From a virus, in IMG/VR virus record IMGVR_UViG_3300044646_002106, positions 1 through 23,054 of that record: a DNA stretch of 23,054 nt; one strand, 5' to 3'. Of the stretch, positions 1 to 7,745 are shown piece after piece. The notes below the pieces were generated by a model, which did not search any database, was not told the DNA's origin, and saw only the letters and a program-made list of their open reading frames with translations. The stretch's first letter is position 1, and every line of letters starts with the position of its first letter. A program made the position numbers and the translations under genes.

Positions 1-1
1 A

Positions 2-73
2 GAGTGGACGGAAATCTTCCACAAACTAGCCACATTAAATACTTTAAGAGTTCAAACTCCTAATAGTAATTAA
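2..73 (+). CDS. C-terminal end of an upstream gene (partial)
   Basis: Twenty-three codons are open from the window edge to a TAA at 71-73, reading EWTEIFHKLATLNTL and onward to a short polar tail. A strong terminator follows directly. Position just before the connector/tail genes suggests a head gene such as the capsid protein, but so little is visible that this is only inference. The alternative frame starting at base 1 stays open to 63, so even the frame is not certain. Confidence 0.4.
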   Translation, partial: EWTEIFHKLATLNTLRVQTPNSN

Positions 74-82
74 TCCCTAGAC

Positions 83-128
83 CAGAAACCCCGACAGAGC
101 GCAGGCTGTTGGGGTTTCTGCTTTTGTG
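83..128 (+). terminator. Strong intrinsic terminator
   Basis: A 15-bp stem pairs 83-97 (CAGAAACCCCGACAG) with 106-120 (CTGTTGGGGTTTCTG), with a single G-T wobble. The 8-base loop is 98-105 and the stem is followed by CTTTTGTGTG. It separates the upstream (probably head) gene from the sugar-modification cassette, so that cassette probably has its own promoter or depends on read-through. This is the clearest intrinsic terminator in the window. Confidence 0.85.
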
Positions 129-170
129 TGTGTAGGATTTATTTAACTGCGATTTTTATGGAGAACCTGC

Positions 171-1424
171 GTGGATAAAAAGCAAGCGAATAATCAAAAA
201 TCAAACATTGCATCTTTGATGAATAAAAAACTTAATCAAGATCATCAACCTAGAATCTTATGGAACTCTAATGCGCCTTGGGCACCAACAGGTTATGGTA
301 TGCAAACAGCACAAGTCGTTAGAAGATTGAAACAAAATAATTATGATGTTGCAATTGCACCAAATTATGGTTTAGAAGGTGCTTCAACTATTTGGCCAAC
401 TCAATTTGGTGATGTTGAAGTTTATCCTCGAGGCGATGAAAATTATTCAAATGATGTTGTTCCAGCGCACATGTACGACTGGGCAAAACGAAATCCTGAT
501 GCAAAAAATCTTTTAATTACTCTTTACGATGTTTGGGTTTTTAAAGGTAAAAAATGGGCAGATTGGAATGTTGCTTCTTGGGTTCCTATCGATCATTTAC
601 CCGCCCCTCATGATGTTATTAAATGGTGCAAACAAGATTTTGTTACCCCTATTGCTATGAGCAAATATGGTAAAACAATGATCGAAAATGTTGGTGTTGA
701 ATCTGAATATGTTCCTCACGCTTTAGAAAAAATTTATCGACCAACTAATGAAATTAAAACTCTTGATGGTGATGTTATAACTGCACGCGAATTTATTGGT
801 ATTGATGAAAATAAATTTGTTGTTGGTATGAACGCCGCTAATAAAGGTATCGTTCCTAATCGCAAAGCGTTTGGTGAAAATATTTTAGCGTTTTCAATGT
901 TTGCTCAAAAACATGATGATGCTGTTTTGTATTTACATACAAATATTTTTGGTGCCGGTGGCGGAATTGCTTTAATGGATTTAATTCAAGCAGTTGGTTT
1001 GAAACCTCATCAATACAAATTTATTGATCCTTATTTGTATCGAACTGCTTTAGCACCTGAAATCGTTGCTGCAACCTATACAGCGATGGACGTATTGTTA
1101 GCAGTTTCGATGGGAGAAGGATTTGGAATTCCAACTCTTGAGGCACAAGCCTGTGGAACGCGTGTTATTGTTTCAGATTTTGCTGCAAGTTCAGAACTCG
1201 TTGGTGAGGGTTGGTTGGTTGAGGGTCAACCATTTTGGGATCCTATGCAAAAATCTTTTTTCTTTACACCGTCTGTTCCATCTATTGTTGATCAACTTGA
1301 AAAAGCGTATAACAATGGTAGATCGCGTAGTGATCGCGCAATTGAGTTTGCTAAGTTGTATGACGCTGATGATATTTTTGAAACACATTGGAAACCGGTG
1401 CTTTCAAAACTTCTTAGCAAATAG
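171..1424 (+). CDS. Glycosyltransferase family 4 (GT-B fold)
   Basis: This 417-residue protein matches the plan of GT4 retaining glycosyltransferases, which move a sugar from a nucleotide-sugar to an acceptor. The N-terminal Rossmann-like half contains NAPWAPTGYG, a typical early glycine-rich loop. The C-terminal half has the diagnostic E-x7-E motif at E316/E324 within GEGFGIPTLEAQACG, which contacts the nucleotide-sugar. The start is GTG at 171, preceded by GGAG at 160-163. It is the first gene after the terminator and leads three further sugar-related genes. Donor and acceptor cannot be read from sequence. The acceptor may be a virion protein, given its place among structural genes, or a host surface glycan. 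The family call is secure and the role is inferred. Confidence 0.88.
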   Translation: MDKKQANNQKSNIASLMNKKLNQDHQPRILWNSNAPWAPTGYGMQTAQVVRRLKQNNYDVAIAPNYGLEGASTIWPTQFGDVEVYPRGDENYSNDVVPAHMYDWAKRNPDAKNLLITLYDVWVFKGKKWADWNVASWVPIDHLPAPHDVIKWCKQDFVTPIAMSKYGKTMIENVGVESEYVPHALEKIYRPTNEIKTLDGDVITAREFIGIDENKFVVGMNAANKGIVPNRKAFGENILAFSMFAQKHDDAVLYLHTNIFGAGGGIALMDLIQAVGLKPHQYKFIDPYLYRTALAPEIVAATYTAMDVLLAVSMGEGFGIPTLEAQACGTRVIVSDFAASSELVGEGWLVEGQPFWDPMQKSFFFTPSVPSIVDQLEKAYNNGRSRSDRAIEFAKLYDADDIFETHWKPVLSKLLSK

Positions 1425-1481
1425 GGTTTAAAAGCAAAATAAAGGCAAAATTAGGCACTTTTAGTTATGAGGGATACAAAG

Positions 1482-2132
1482 ATGATACCTGCGATGATTG
1501 TTCCTGTTTTAACACGTCATGATTTGTTATACAGAATGATTGAATCAATTAATTATCCGATCAAAGATTTAGTAATCATTGATAACGGGGCACGCGATCA
1601 CGATTGGTCGCCTAACTGGAATCAATGGATTTCAAAAGTTTGGCATTTAAAAATGCCATCAAATCTTGGTGTTGCTTCTTCTTGGAATCTTGGAATCAAA
1701 TCTTTACCGATGAGCGAATATTGGTTAATTTCAAATTTTGATGTTGAGTGGGGTGGCGATAGTTTAAAAATGTTCGCGGAACAATCTTCTGCAGAAAAAC
1801 TTATTTTATCAAATGGTGCTCCTGAGTGGTGTGCATTTTCGATCGGTTGGCAAATTATAAATAAAGTTGGTTTATTTGATGAAGCATTTCACCCTGCATA
1901 TTTTGAAGATAATGATATGCAACGACGAATAATAAATAAAAATATGGAAATCGTTCAATCATTTATTCCTATTGCTCACGATAATTCCTCAACTTTGAAA
2001 AATGGTTTTCAAAAAATAAACGATATAACTTTTAGCGATAACGCTAAACATTGGCAAAACAAACAAGATAATGAAGATTTTTCTGAAGGTGGTTGGCAAT
2101 TGCGTCGTAGAAGAAAAAACTCATGGGATTAA
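1482..2132 (+). CDS. Glycosyltransferase family 2-like (GT-A fold)
   Basis: The protein opens with a beta strand and VPVLTRHDLLYRMIESI, followed by VIIDNGA, SNLGVASSWNLGI and an acidic metal-site-like SNFDVEW, which is the usual order in GT2 enzymes. AYFEDNDMQRRI near residue 145 resembles the ED motif of the family's catalytic region. An in-frame ATG lies at 1467. I prefer ATG 1482 because GAGGG at 1469-1473 sits 8 bases before it. The 3' end overlaps the cytidylyltransferase by 10 bases, so the two are probably translated together. Length, about 216 residues, is short for the family and fits a bare catalytic domain. Confidence 0.82.
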   Translation: MIPAMIVPVLTRHDLLYRMIESINYPIKDLVIIDNGARDHDWSPNWNQWISKVWHLKMPSNLGVASSWNLGIKSLPMSEYWLISNFDVEWGGDSLKMFAEQSSAEKLILSNGAPEWCAFSIGWQIINKVGLFDEAFHPAYFEDNDMQRRIINKNMEIVQSFIPIAHDNSSTLKNGFQKINDITFSDNAKHWQNKQDNEDFSEGGWQLRRRRKNSWD

Positions 2133-2548
2133 GAGTTTATACAGGTGGAACTTTTGATTTATTTCACGCAGGTCATATTAACTTTTTGAAACGTTGTGCT
2201 GAAATTGCTGGTATTGGTGGGACTGTAACTGTGTCCTTGAATACAGATGAGTTCATTTTTGAATACAAAAAATCAACACCTATTTTGAATTATCAAGAAC
2301 GCTTTATTGTTTTAGATGCTTGTAAATTTGTAAATTTTGTTGTTCCTAATATTGGTGGGGCTGACTCAAAACCTGCTATTGAGGATTGCAAACCTGATGT
2401 GATTGCTATTGGTTCTGATTGGGCAAGAAAAGATTATTACAAGCAAATGCAATTTGATCAAGATTGGTTAGATGAACGAAATATTAGTTTAATTTATATT
2501 CCTTATACTAAAGGCATTTCTAGTACGTTGATTAAACAAAAAATATGA
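2123..2548 (+). CDS. Glycerol-3-phosphate cytidylyltransferase-like protein (TagD type)
   Basis: The protein has 141 residues, the size of a single-domain cytidylyltransferase. The nucleotide-binding signature GGTFDLFHAGH is at residues 8-18 with H15 and H18 forming HxGH. STDEF-like NTDEF, IAIGSDW and the C-terminal GISSTLIK (131-138) match the TagD plan of GTFDL, ISTDEF, GDDW and GISTTKI. Known members make CDP-glycerol or related CDP-alcohols from CTP for teichoic-acid-type polymers. It overlaps genes on both sides (10 bases upstream, ATGA downstream), tying it to the glycosyltransferases. A related nucleotidyltransferase substrate such as a heptose or ethanolamine phosphate cannot be excluded. 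Confidence 0.82.
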   Translation: MGLRVYTGGTFDLFHAGHINFLKRCAEIAGIGGTVTVSLNTDEFIFEYKKSTPILNYQERFIVLDACKFVNFVVPNIGGADSKPAIEDCKPDVIAIGSDWARKDYYKQMQFDQDWLDERNISLIYIPYTKGISSTLIKQKI

Positions 2549-3063
2549 TTGTTATTGGAACAACGCCTGGACGAGAAAATTGGCTTAATGATTGTTTAAG
2601 TTCTTTAAATAAATCATGTTTAGTTTTATCTGATTTTTCTTATGAATTAGGAAAAATAAATTGGTGCAAAAAACATTTAAATAAACCATTTTTTTTCTTT
2701 CAAGATTCTATTGTTTTTAAATCAACTGATTGGATTGATGAATTGTTTGATCGCAAAAAAAGTGTTGCTTTAACTAATGATCCAAGTTCTTATGGAATGT
2801 ATATGGGCATTTATGATCCGATTGTTTTAAATATGGTTGAAATTCCAAAAGTTAAAAATAAAGTCGAAGCAATAAAATATGAAATTGAATGGACAAATAA
2901 ATATGTTAATTATGCTGTTGATGTCGATATTGCTTTTCCTGAACTTTGTGATTCTCGTGCTAGTGGTAAAGAAATTAGGCATGGGCGAGAATGCCTTGTT
3001 TTAGAAAATGAGTATTTAATAAAATATAAAGGTAATTGGGGACAAAAACCTGCTATAGACTAG
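2545..3063 (+). CDS. Putative GT-A-like sugar-cassette protein
   Basis: This 172-residue protein starts at the ATGA overlap with the cytidylyltransferase. It begins with IVIGTTPGRENWLNDCLSSL, like the first beta-alpha unit of GT2-type enzymes, and has an acidic FFFFQDSIVF after a strand, where GT-A enzymes place the DxD metal site. A normal GT2 core is about 220 residues, so this is short, and I see no clear catalytic motif. Its tight coupling supports a job in the same pathway. It could be a degenerate or specialised glycosyltransferase, or an unrelated partner protein. Confidence 0.6.
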   Translation: MIVIGTTPGRENWLNDCLSSLNKSCLVLSDFSYELGKINWCKKHLNKPFFFFQDSIVFKSTDWIDELFDRKKSVALTNDPSSYGMYMGIYDPIVLNMVEIPKVKNKVEAIKYEIEWTNKYVNYAVDVDIAFPELCDSRASGKEIRHGRECLVLENEYLIKYKGNWGQKPAID

Positions 3064-3085
3064 ATTCATAGAGTTTTGGAGTTTT

Positions 3086-3691
3086 ATGGCAATTACAAAT
3101 GGTTACGCAACTTTAACTCAAGTTAAAGCGGCGTTAAGAATAACTGATAGTACAGAAGATTCATTGCTTGAATTAGCAATCGAGGCTGCCTCAAGAGCAA
3201 TTGATGGTAATACACAACGAAATTTTTATAGCGCTGGCACAGCAGTTAGATATTTTGCTGCTGAAGATGATTTTGTTTTATTAACAGACGATATTGCTGG
3301 AACAGCAGTAACGATTCAAACAGCAAATAATGCTGACGGTGTTTATGACACAACATGGGGAACAGATGATTATCAACTTGAACCTTTAAATGGTAATTCT
3401 GATGGGATCGCTTGGCCGTATACAAGAATTCGTGCTATCGGCGATTATTTGTGGCCAATTTCAGGTGGCGAAGCATTAATTAAAATTACGGGTGTTTGGG
3501 GTTGGAGTTCAATTCCGATCGCTGTAACACAAGCATGTGTAATTCAATCTTCAAGAATTTATAAACGTCTTGATTCACCTCTTGGTGTTGCAGGATTTGG
3601 TGACATGGGCGTAATGCGTGTAACACGCGATCTCGATCCCGATGTTGCTCAACTGATCGGCACGTATCGTAAGGTCAGAAACATTGGCTAA
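3086..3691 (+). CDS. Head-tail connector protein (gp6/adaptor-like)
   Basis: The 201-residue protein begins with TNGYATLTQVKAAL and continues with TEDSLLELAIEAASRAIDGNTQRNFY. This is the helical opening typical of phage gp6-like head-tail connectors, which form the ring under the portal. The C-terminal half is beta-rich and ends in a helix with VTQACVIQSSRIYKRLDSPLGVAGFGDMG, also characteristic. GGAG at 3076-3079 precedes the ATG. It is the first structural gene after the sugar cassette and overlaps the next gene by 8 bases. Confidence 0.8.
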   Translation: MAITNGYATLTQVKAALRITDSTEDSLLELAIEAASRAIDGNTQRNFYSAGTAVRYFAAEDDFVLLTDDIAGTAVTIQTANNADGVYDTTWGTDDYQLEPLNGNSDGIAWPYTRIRAIGDYLWPISGGEALIKITGVWGWSSIPIAVTQACVIQSSRIYKRLDSPLGVAGFGDMGVMRVTRDLDPDVAQLIGTYRKVRNIG

Positions 3692-4088
3692 TATAACTAA
3701 TATTCGCGCTGGTTTAGCAACAAGACTTGCAACAATTTCTGGTTTACGTGTTGCAGCAGAACAACCAGATAATCCAAATCCACCTATTGCAATTATTATT
3801 CCGGATTTAACACGTTACGACGACACATTTCAACGTGGTATGGATACAACAACTTTTAGAATTATTCTTATTGTTTCAAGAGCCGCTGAAAAATATGCTC
3901 AAAAAAAATTAGATACTTATGTTTCAACAACAGGTTCAACAAGTATTAAAGCAGCAATCGAGGGTGATCGAACTCTTGGTGGAACTGTTTTTGATTGTCG
4001 CGTTACCGAGATGAGAAATTATGGTCAAATATCTGTCGGAGATGTGACATACTTAGGTTGTGAGTTTATTGTACTCACTTACGCGTAA
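3684..4088 (+). CDS. Tail terminator / neck-like protein
   Basis: The 134-residue protein uses a TTG start at 3684, inside the end of the connector gene, with AAGGT at 3671-3675 upstream. It reads NITNIRAGLATRLATISGL at the N-terminus, then strands separated by a loop, resembling tail terminator or tail completion proteins. These cap the tail tube at its junction with the head. Position between the connector and the major tail protein supports this. No catalytic motif is present or expected. The exact neck role is inferred from order and fold impression. Confidence 0.65.
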   Translation: MANITNIRAGLATRLATISGLRVAAEQPDNPNPPIAIIIPDLTRYDDTFQRGMDTTTFRIILIVSRAAEKYAQKKLDTYVSTTGSTSIKAAIEGDRTLGGTVFDCRVTEMRNYGQISVGDVTYLGCEFIVLTYA

Positions 4089-4108
4089 GAGAGAAAGAAG
4101 AAAATAAA

Positions 4109-4516
4109 ATGCCGAAATTCGCCGCAACGGATTTCAACGTATTAATTAACGGAGCAAATTTTTCAACTAGCCTTAACTCAGTTGAATTAACTCTTTCAGC
4201 AGACGACTTAGAAACAACAGCGTTTGGTGGAGAGTGGAGAACCAGAATTGCTGGTTTAAAGTCAGGATCACTTACTTTAAACTTTATGCAAGATTTTGGT
4301 TCTGCTTCAGTTGATGCAACGTTGTATCCACTTTTTGGAAGCAATGCCACAGTTGTTATCAAACCAACTTCAGCAACTGTTTCCAGCACAAATCCTGCAT
4401 ATACCGCTGTGGCTTTAGTCACTGCTTATAGCCCTTACAGTTCAAGCGTTGGGGATATTGCTACGCTAAGTGTTACTTGGCCTACCACTGGCACAGTTAC
4501 AAGAGCAACTGCTTAA
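4109..4516 (+). CDS. Major tail (tube) protein
   Basis: The 135-residue, beta-rich protein is rich in Ser, Thr and Ala. It opens with FAATDFNVLINGANFSTSLN and ends in a strand plus VTWPTTGTVTRATA. The phrase LETTAFGGEWRTRIAGLKSGSLTLNF is typical of small siphovirus tail tube proteins (damage to symmetry avoided by a short beta-sandwich). The position directly before the frameshifting chaperone gene is the canonical one. It lacks the extra immunoglobulin-like C-terminal domain that some tail proteins carry. Confidence 0.8.
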   Translation: MPKFAATDFNVLINGANFSTSLNSVELTLSADDLETTAFGGEWRTRIAGLKSGSLTLNFMQDFGSASVDATLYPLFGSNATVVIKPTSATVSSTNPAYTAVALVTAYSPYSSSVGDIATLSVTWPTTGTVTRATA

Positions 4517-4524
4517 GGAAAAAA

Positions 4525-4824
4525 ATGTATTTAAACCTGCGCATTACATTAAAAGATGAAAGCACTCGAGACGTTAAAGCAGAGTGGCCAGACTTTATTG
4601 CGTTTGAAGATGAATTTGATGCACCAATAACAGTTGTTTTTGATTCAAAAAAAGTTAGATTAAAACATACAACATGGTTATGTTGGCATAACGAATTTAG
4701 AAATAAAATTACAGTAAAAGATTTTAAAGAGTGGTCAGAAGAAATTGCGTATTGTGGTTTTGTTCCCGATAGTGAGGTTGAAGATATAAACCCCCTGGAG
4801 AGCAAAGCGCGCACTGGCGCTTAA
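4525..4824 (+). CDS. Tail assembly chaperone, short form (gpG-like)
   Basis: The frame-0 product has 99 residues, starting at ATG 4525 with AAGG at 4515-4518 upstream. An in-frame ATG at 4477 lies within the previous gene and lacks a site. The product is acidic and helical, for example RDVKAEWPDFIAFEDEFD and KDFKEWSEEIAYCGFVPDSEVED. Its place between the major tail protein and the tape measure is the standard place for gpG-type chaperones, which coat the tape measure while the tail assembles. Near its 3' end it contains a canonical slippery heptamer, and a second coding stretch continues in the -1 frame. Confidence 0.82.
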   Translation: MYLNLRITLKDESTRDVKAEWPDFIAFEDEFDAPITVVFDSKKVRLKHTTWLCWHNEFRNKITVKDFKEWSEEIAYCGFVPDSEVEDINPLESKARTGA

Positions 4825-4952
4825 TTCACCTCGCTTACGAATTTCATTTAAATCCAAATGATCTTTTAAATTTATCGCCTAGAATTATAAGAACAATGGA
4901 ACGCTATTTGCGCTGGCGTATTACTGAAACAAATAATCGATCAAGGAAATAA
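4525..4952 (+). CDS. Tail assembly chaperone, frameshifted long form (gpGT-like)
   Basis: A -1 shift at A AAC CCC (4788-4794) joins 90 codons of the short form to a 52-residue extension read from 4794 to the TAA at 4950-4952, giving about 142 residues. The extension begins PGEQSAHWRLIHLAYEF and ends RYLRWRITETNNRSRK, a helical, Trp/Arg-rich tail like known T domains. It has no suitable start codon near its beginning, so frameshifting best explains why it is kept open. Its stop abuts the next ATG (TAA-ATG). Coordinates span both segments with the slip at 4794. Confidence 0.82.
4788..4822 (+). promoter_or_regulatory. Programmed -1 frameshift signal with downstream hairpin
   Basis: The heptamer A AAC CCC (4788-4794) fits X XXY YYZ exactly in the zero frame of the chaperone gene. 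After a 10-base spacer, AAGCGC (4805-4810) can pair with GCGCTT (4817-4822) around the loop GCACTG. This gives a GC-rich 6-bp hairpin at a distance usual for a stimulatory element. The zero-frame stop begins at the hairpin's last base. Confidence 0.8.
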
Positions 4953-5513
4953 ATGGCTGGCAATGGAAGTATTCGCTTTGAGGGCGCCGCTGAACTTATC
5001 ATGGATTTAAAAAAATATGAACAAACAGATTTAAAAAATACGCTTGTAAAAGAGTTTGGAAAAATTGCTCAACCTATTGTTAAAGATATTGAATTTTTTC
5101 TTCCATCAACTGAAAATCAATTATCTAATTGGGGTGGGAAAAACTCAGGACCAGGATCAAATGCGGGCGTAGAACGATCTTCAGGTGGATTTCCTATATA
5201 TAACGCTGGTCGAGCAAAATCAGGTATTAAAGTTAAAAAAGGATTACCGGGCAAACGACCAAGAAAAAACTTTTATTCAAATCTTTTATCTATTTGGCAA
5301 ACCGATGGTGCTGCAACTGTTTTTGAGTGGGCTGGAACAAAATCAAATAATACGTTTACAAAAAATTTAACAGCGAAATTTGGTCGCCCGATGAGAGCAC
5401 TGTTTAAAGCAGTTGATAAAAATATGCCTGCCGTCGAAAAAGCAACAATTAATGCGATAATGGAAACAGAAAAAGAGTGGAATACTCGTCAAGCAAAAAA
5501 TCGAGGAAATTAA
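4953..5513 (+). CDS. HK97 gp10-like / minor structural protein
   Basis: This 186-residue basic protein starts exactly after the TAA of the long chaperone product, with AAGGA at 4943-4947. It has an N-terminal helix (GAAELIMDLKKYEQTDLKNTLVKEFGKIAQPIVKDI), a Gly-rich middle, and a C-terminal helix ending KEWNTRQAKNRGN. This resembles the HK97 gp10-like family of tail-completion or neck proteins, which often reads LKKL followed by Lys/Arg-rich loops. Such genes usually sit before the tail terminator. Here it lies between the chaperone and the tape measure, which is unusual. A tail-specific role is therefore also possible. Confidence 0.5.
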   Translation: MAGNGSIRFEGAAELIMDLKKYEQTDLKNTLVKEFGKIAQPIVKDIEFFLPSTENQLSNWGGKNSGPGSNAGVERSSGGFPIYNAGRAKSGIKVKKGLPGKRPRKNFYSNLLSIWQTDGAATVFEWAGTKSNNTFTKNLTAKFGRPMRALFKAVDKNMPAVEKATINAIMETEKEWNTRQAKNRGN

Positions 5514-7745
5514 ATGGCATTAATCGCTAGTATTATTTCAACTTTTGATCCTCGTGGTGTTAATAATGCACGCAAATCTTTTGCTGCATTAACTGATTCA
5601 AACGTATCTTCTTCAAAAAAACAAGCAATTGCTATGAAACTTGTTGGTGGCGCTATTGCTGCTGCCGGTGTTGCTGCTACCGCGTTTGCTTTAAAAATTG
5701 GTCGTGATGGTGTTCGAGCAGCATTGGCAGATGAAAAATCTCTTGCAATGCTTAACAAAACTTTATTAAATGTTGGTGAAGGATTTCGATCGACTGCTGT
5801 AAATAATTTTATTGATAATTTACAATTTACAACTGGAATTGCAGATGACGAATTAAGACCGGCACTCAACAGGTTACTTTTAGCGACTGGTTCAGTTACA
5901 GAAGCACAATCTCTTTTATCTACAGCGCTTGATGTTTCTGCCGGTACAGGTCGCGATCTTGAAAGCGTAACCACTGCTCTTGCAAAGGCAGCCTCGGGGC
6001 AAACAACTGCTTTATCAAGACTTGGTGTTGGTTTAGATAAAAATATTTTAAAAACAGCAAATTTAAGTGATATTCAAACTGCTTTAAATCAAAAATTTTC
6101 TGGACAAGCAACTGTTGCAGCAAATACTTATGCAGGACGTTTACAAATTCTTTCTCGCGGTGCTGATGAAGCACAAGAAGCAATAGGTTATGGATTACTT
6201 GATGCAATTTTTAGAGTTAATCAAGCACTTGGTAATAACGCAACAGGTATGGCAGGTAGTTTGCAATCTGCTGGAGATAGTTTAGGTAACGCAATTCGTG
6301 GTGTTGGTGAATTAGTTGCACGATTTATTGAACTTTCTGATGAAAGTAAAAATGCAGAAAAATCTGTTGGAGGACTTTTTGCAACAATTGTTAAAGATAT
6401 AACATCAGCAAGTTTTGCGCCATTAATAAGTTTAGTTGATAAATTAATTGCAATTGGTGAAGCATCACGTTACGCAGATTATGTTCCTAAATATGGAACA
6501 ATGCATCAAGCGCGTATTGCTCGCGAAAATAAAAAAATATTAGATAAAATTTCACAAGATGAAGAAGCAAGAAAAGAAGCAGAAGCAGAAGCCGAGCGTA
6601 AAGCAGCGGAAGCAACTCGCGAACGTGAACGAGCATTAAAAGAATTAGAACAACAACAAAAGCGTGTTAATAAAACTTCACAAGATTTTGCAAAATTTGC
6701 TGCAGGTACTGGACCTGAAACTGTTCAAGGTTCAAGTGATTTAGCAACTAAAGCATTAGCAGATATGAAAAACGAATTAGGGAAAACACGTTATTTAACT
6801 GCTGACACTGCTGACAAATTTGATGAATTTTCAAACATTATTGAAAACAATTTTTCAAATGCTTTAAGTATGGCAACATCGCAATTAGATGAAGCAAAAA
6901 CTGCTTTTGCTGATTTTAAAAATGCTATTTCAGGATCAATAACTGGAACAATTGATTTTGCTTCTGCTATTGAAAATACTGATTTTCTTACAGGTTTACA
7001 AGCACAAGCAGATACAGCATTAAAGTTTTCTGATCGTGTTTCAAAACTTTTACAAATGGGTTTATCTGAAAGAGCATTACAGCAAGTTTTAAATGCTGGT
7101 GCTGAAACCGGTATTGCTATCGCTGATCAAATTATTGCTGGTGGTTCAACTGTTGTAACTAAAGTTAATGATCTTTTAAGTTCAGTTGCTACGGTTGCTG
7201 ATCAAGTTGGAACTTCTGGTGCTCAATTATTTTATTCTGCTGGTGTTACACAAGGACAAAGTTTAGTTGATGGTATTAAAGCATCAATTACAAGTGCTGC
7301 TGGAGAAATCGCAGCGTTAGCCGCGTCGTTGGTTGGAGCGACTGCACCTGTTATTACAACCGCATCAAATGTTGTTGCTCCAAGTGTTTCACCAAAACCA
7401 GGACCAAAAGTATCTCCATTAACAACAACTGAAAAAATTGTTAAAGCGGCAGGTGGCGCACAATCAACTGCAGCGAGCAGAAGTTACACAGCAATGGCAG
7501 CAGCGATGGGTAAAATTCGTTTAGCCGAAGGTGGAATTGTTATGGGACCAACAAACGCTCTTATCGGTGAAGCAGGACCTGAAGCAGTAATTCCTTTATC
7601 TGGAATTAATTCAAAACTTGGTACAACAATAAATATAACTGTTAATGCGGGTATCGGAACAAACGGCGCACAAGTTGGTAGAGAAATTGTTGACGCAATA
7701 AAAAAATATGAAAGAACTTCCGGACCTGTTTTTGCGAGCGCGTAA
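5514..7745 (+). CDS. Tape measure protein
   Basis: At 743 residues this is the largest gene in the window. It is rich in Ala, helical, and follows the chaperone genes. After a short leader it has a hydrophobic Gly/Ala stretch (KLVGGAIAAAGVAATAFAL) near residues 43-61. A charged coiled-coil, Glu/Lys/Ala/Arg-rich, spans about 335-390. The C-terminus carries AEGGIVMGPTNALIGEAGPE near residue 670, a recurrent tape-measure signature before the final strand. Known scaling of about 1.5 angstrom per residue would give a tail of roughly 110 nm. No peptidase or transglycosylase domain is apparent. Translation abuts both neighbours (TAA-ATG at the 3' end). Confidence 0.93.
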   Translation: MALIASIISTFDPRGVNNARKSFAALTDSNVSSSKKQAIAMKLVGGAIAAAGVAATAFALKIGRDGVRAALADEKSLAMLNKTLLNVGEGFRSTAVNNFIDNLQFTTGIADDELRPALNRLLLATGSVTEAQSLLSTALDVSAGTGRDLESVTTALAKAASGQTTALSRLGVGLDKNILKTANLSDIQTALNQKFSGQATVAANTYAGRLQILSRGADEAQEAIGYGLLDAIFRVNQALGNNATGMAGSLQSAGDSLGNAIRGVGELVARFIELSDESKNAEKSVGGLFATIVKDITSASFAPLISLVDKLIAIGEASRYADYVPKYGTMHQARIARENKKILDKISQDEEARKEAEAEAERKAAEATRERERALKELEQQQKRVNKTSQDFAKFAAGTGPETVQGSSDLATKALADMKNELGKTRYLTADTADKFDEFSNIIENNFSNALSMATSQLDEAKTAFADFKNAISGSITGTIDFASAIENTDFLTGLQAQADTALKFSDRVSKLLQMGLSERALQQVLNAGAETGIAIADQIIAGGSTVVTKVNDLLSSVATVADQVGTSGAQLFYSAGVTQGQSLVDGIKASITSAAGEIAALAASLVGATAPVITTASNVVAPSVSPKPGPKVSPLTTTEKIVKAAGGAQSTAASRSYTAMAAAMGKIRLAEGGIVMGPTNALIGEAGPEAVIPLSGINSKLGTTINITVNAGIGTNGAQVGREIVDAIKKYERTSGPVFASA

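Noticed and set aside
1123-1431. Open frame overlapping the GT4 gene
   Set aside because: It lies in another frame of a gene with a clear E-x7-E motif, and it has no ribosome-binding site or family resemblance.
1523-1533. Near copy of the repeated element (TTGTTATACA) in the GT2 gene
   Set aside because: Differs in the last base and is inside coding sequence (DLLYRM), so chance is sufficient.
4075-4422. Antisense frame over the major tail protein
   Set aside because: Same reason: the + strand protein is in the right place and has family-like features.
5510-5974. Long antisense frame over the tape measure start
   Set aside because: A shadow of Ala/Ser/Thr-rich coding sequence on the other strand. 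It has no start signal, and no other minus-strand gene was found.
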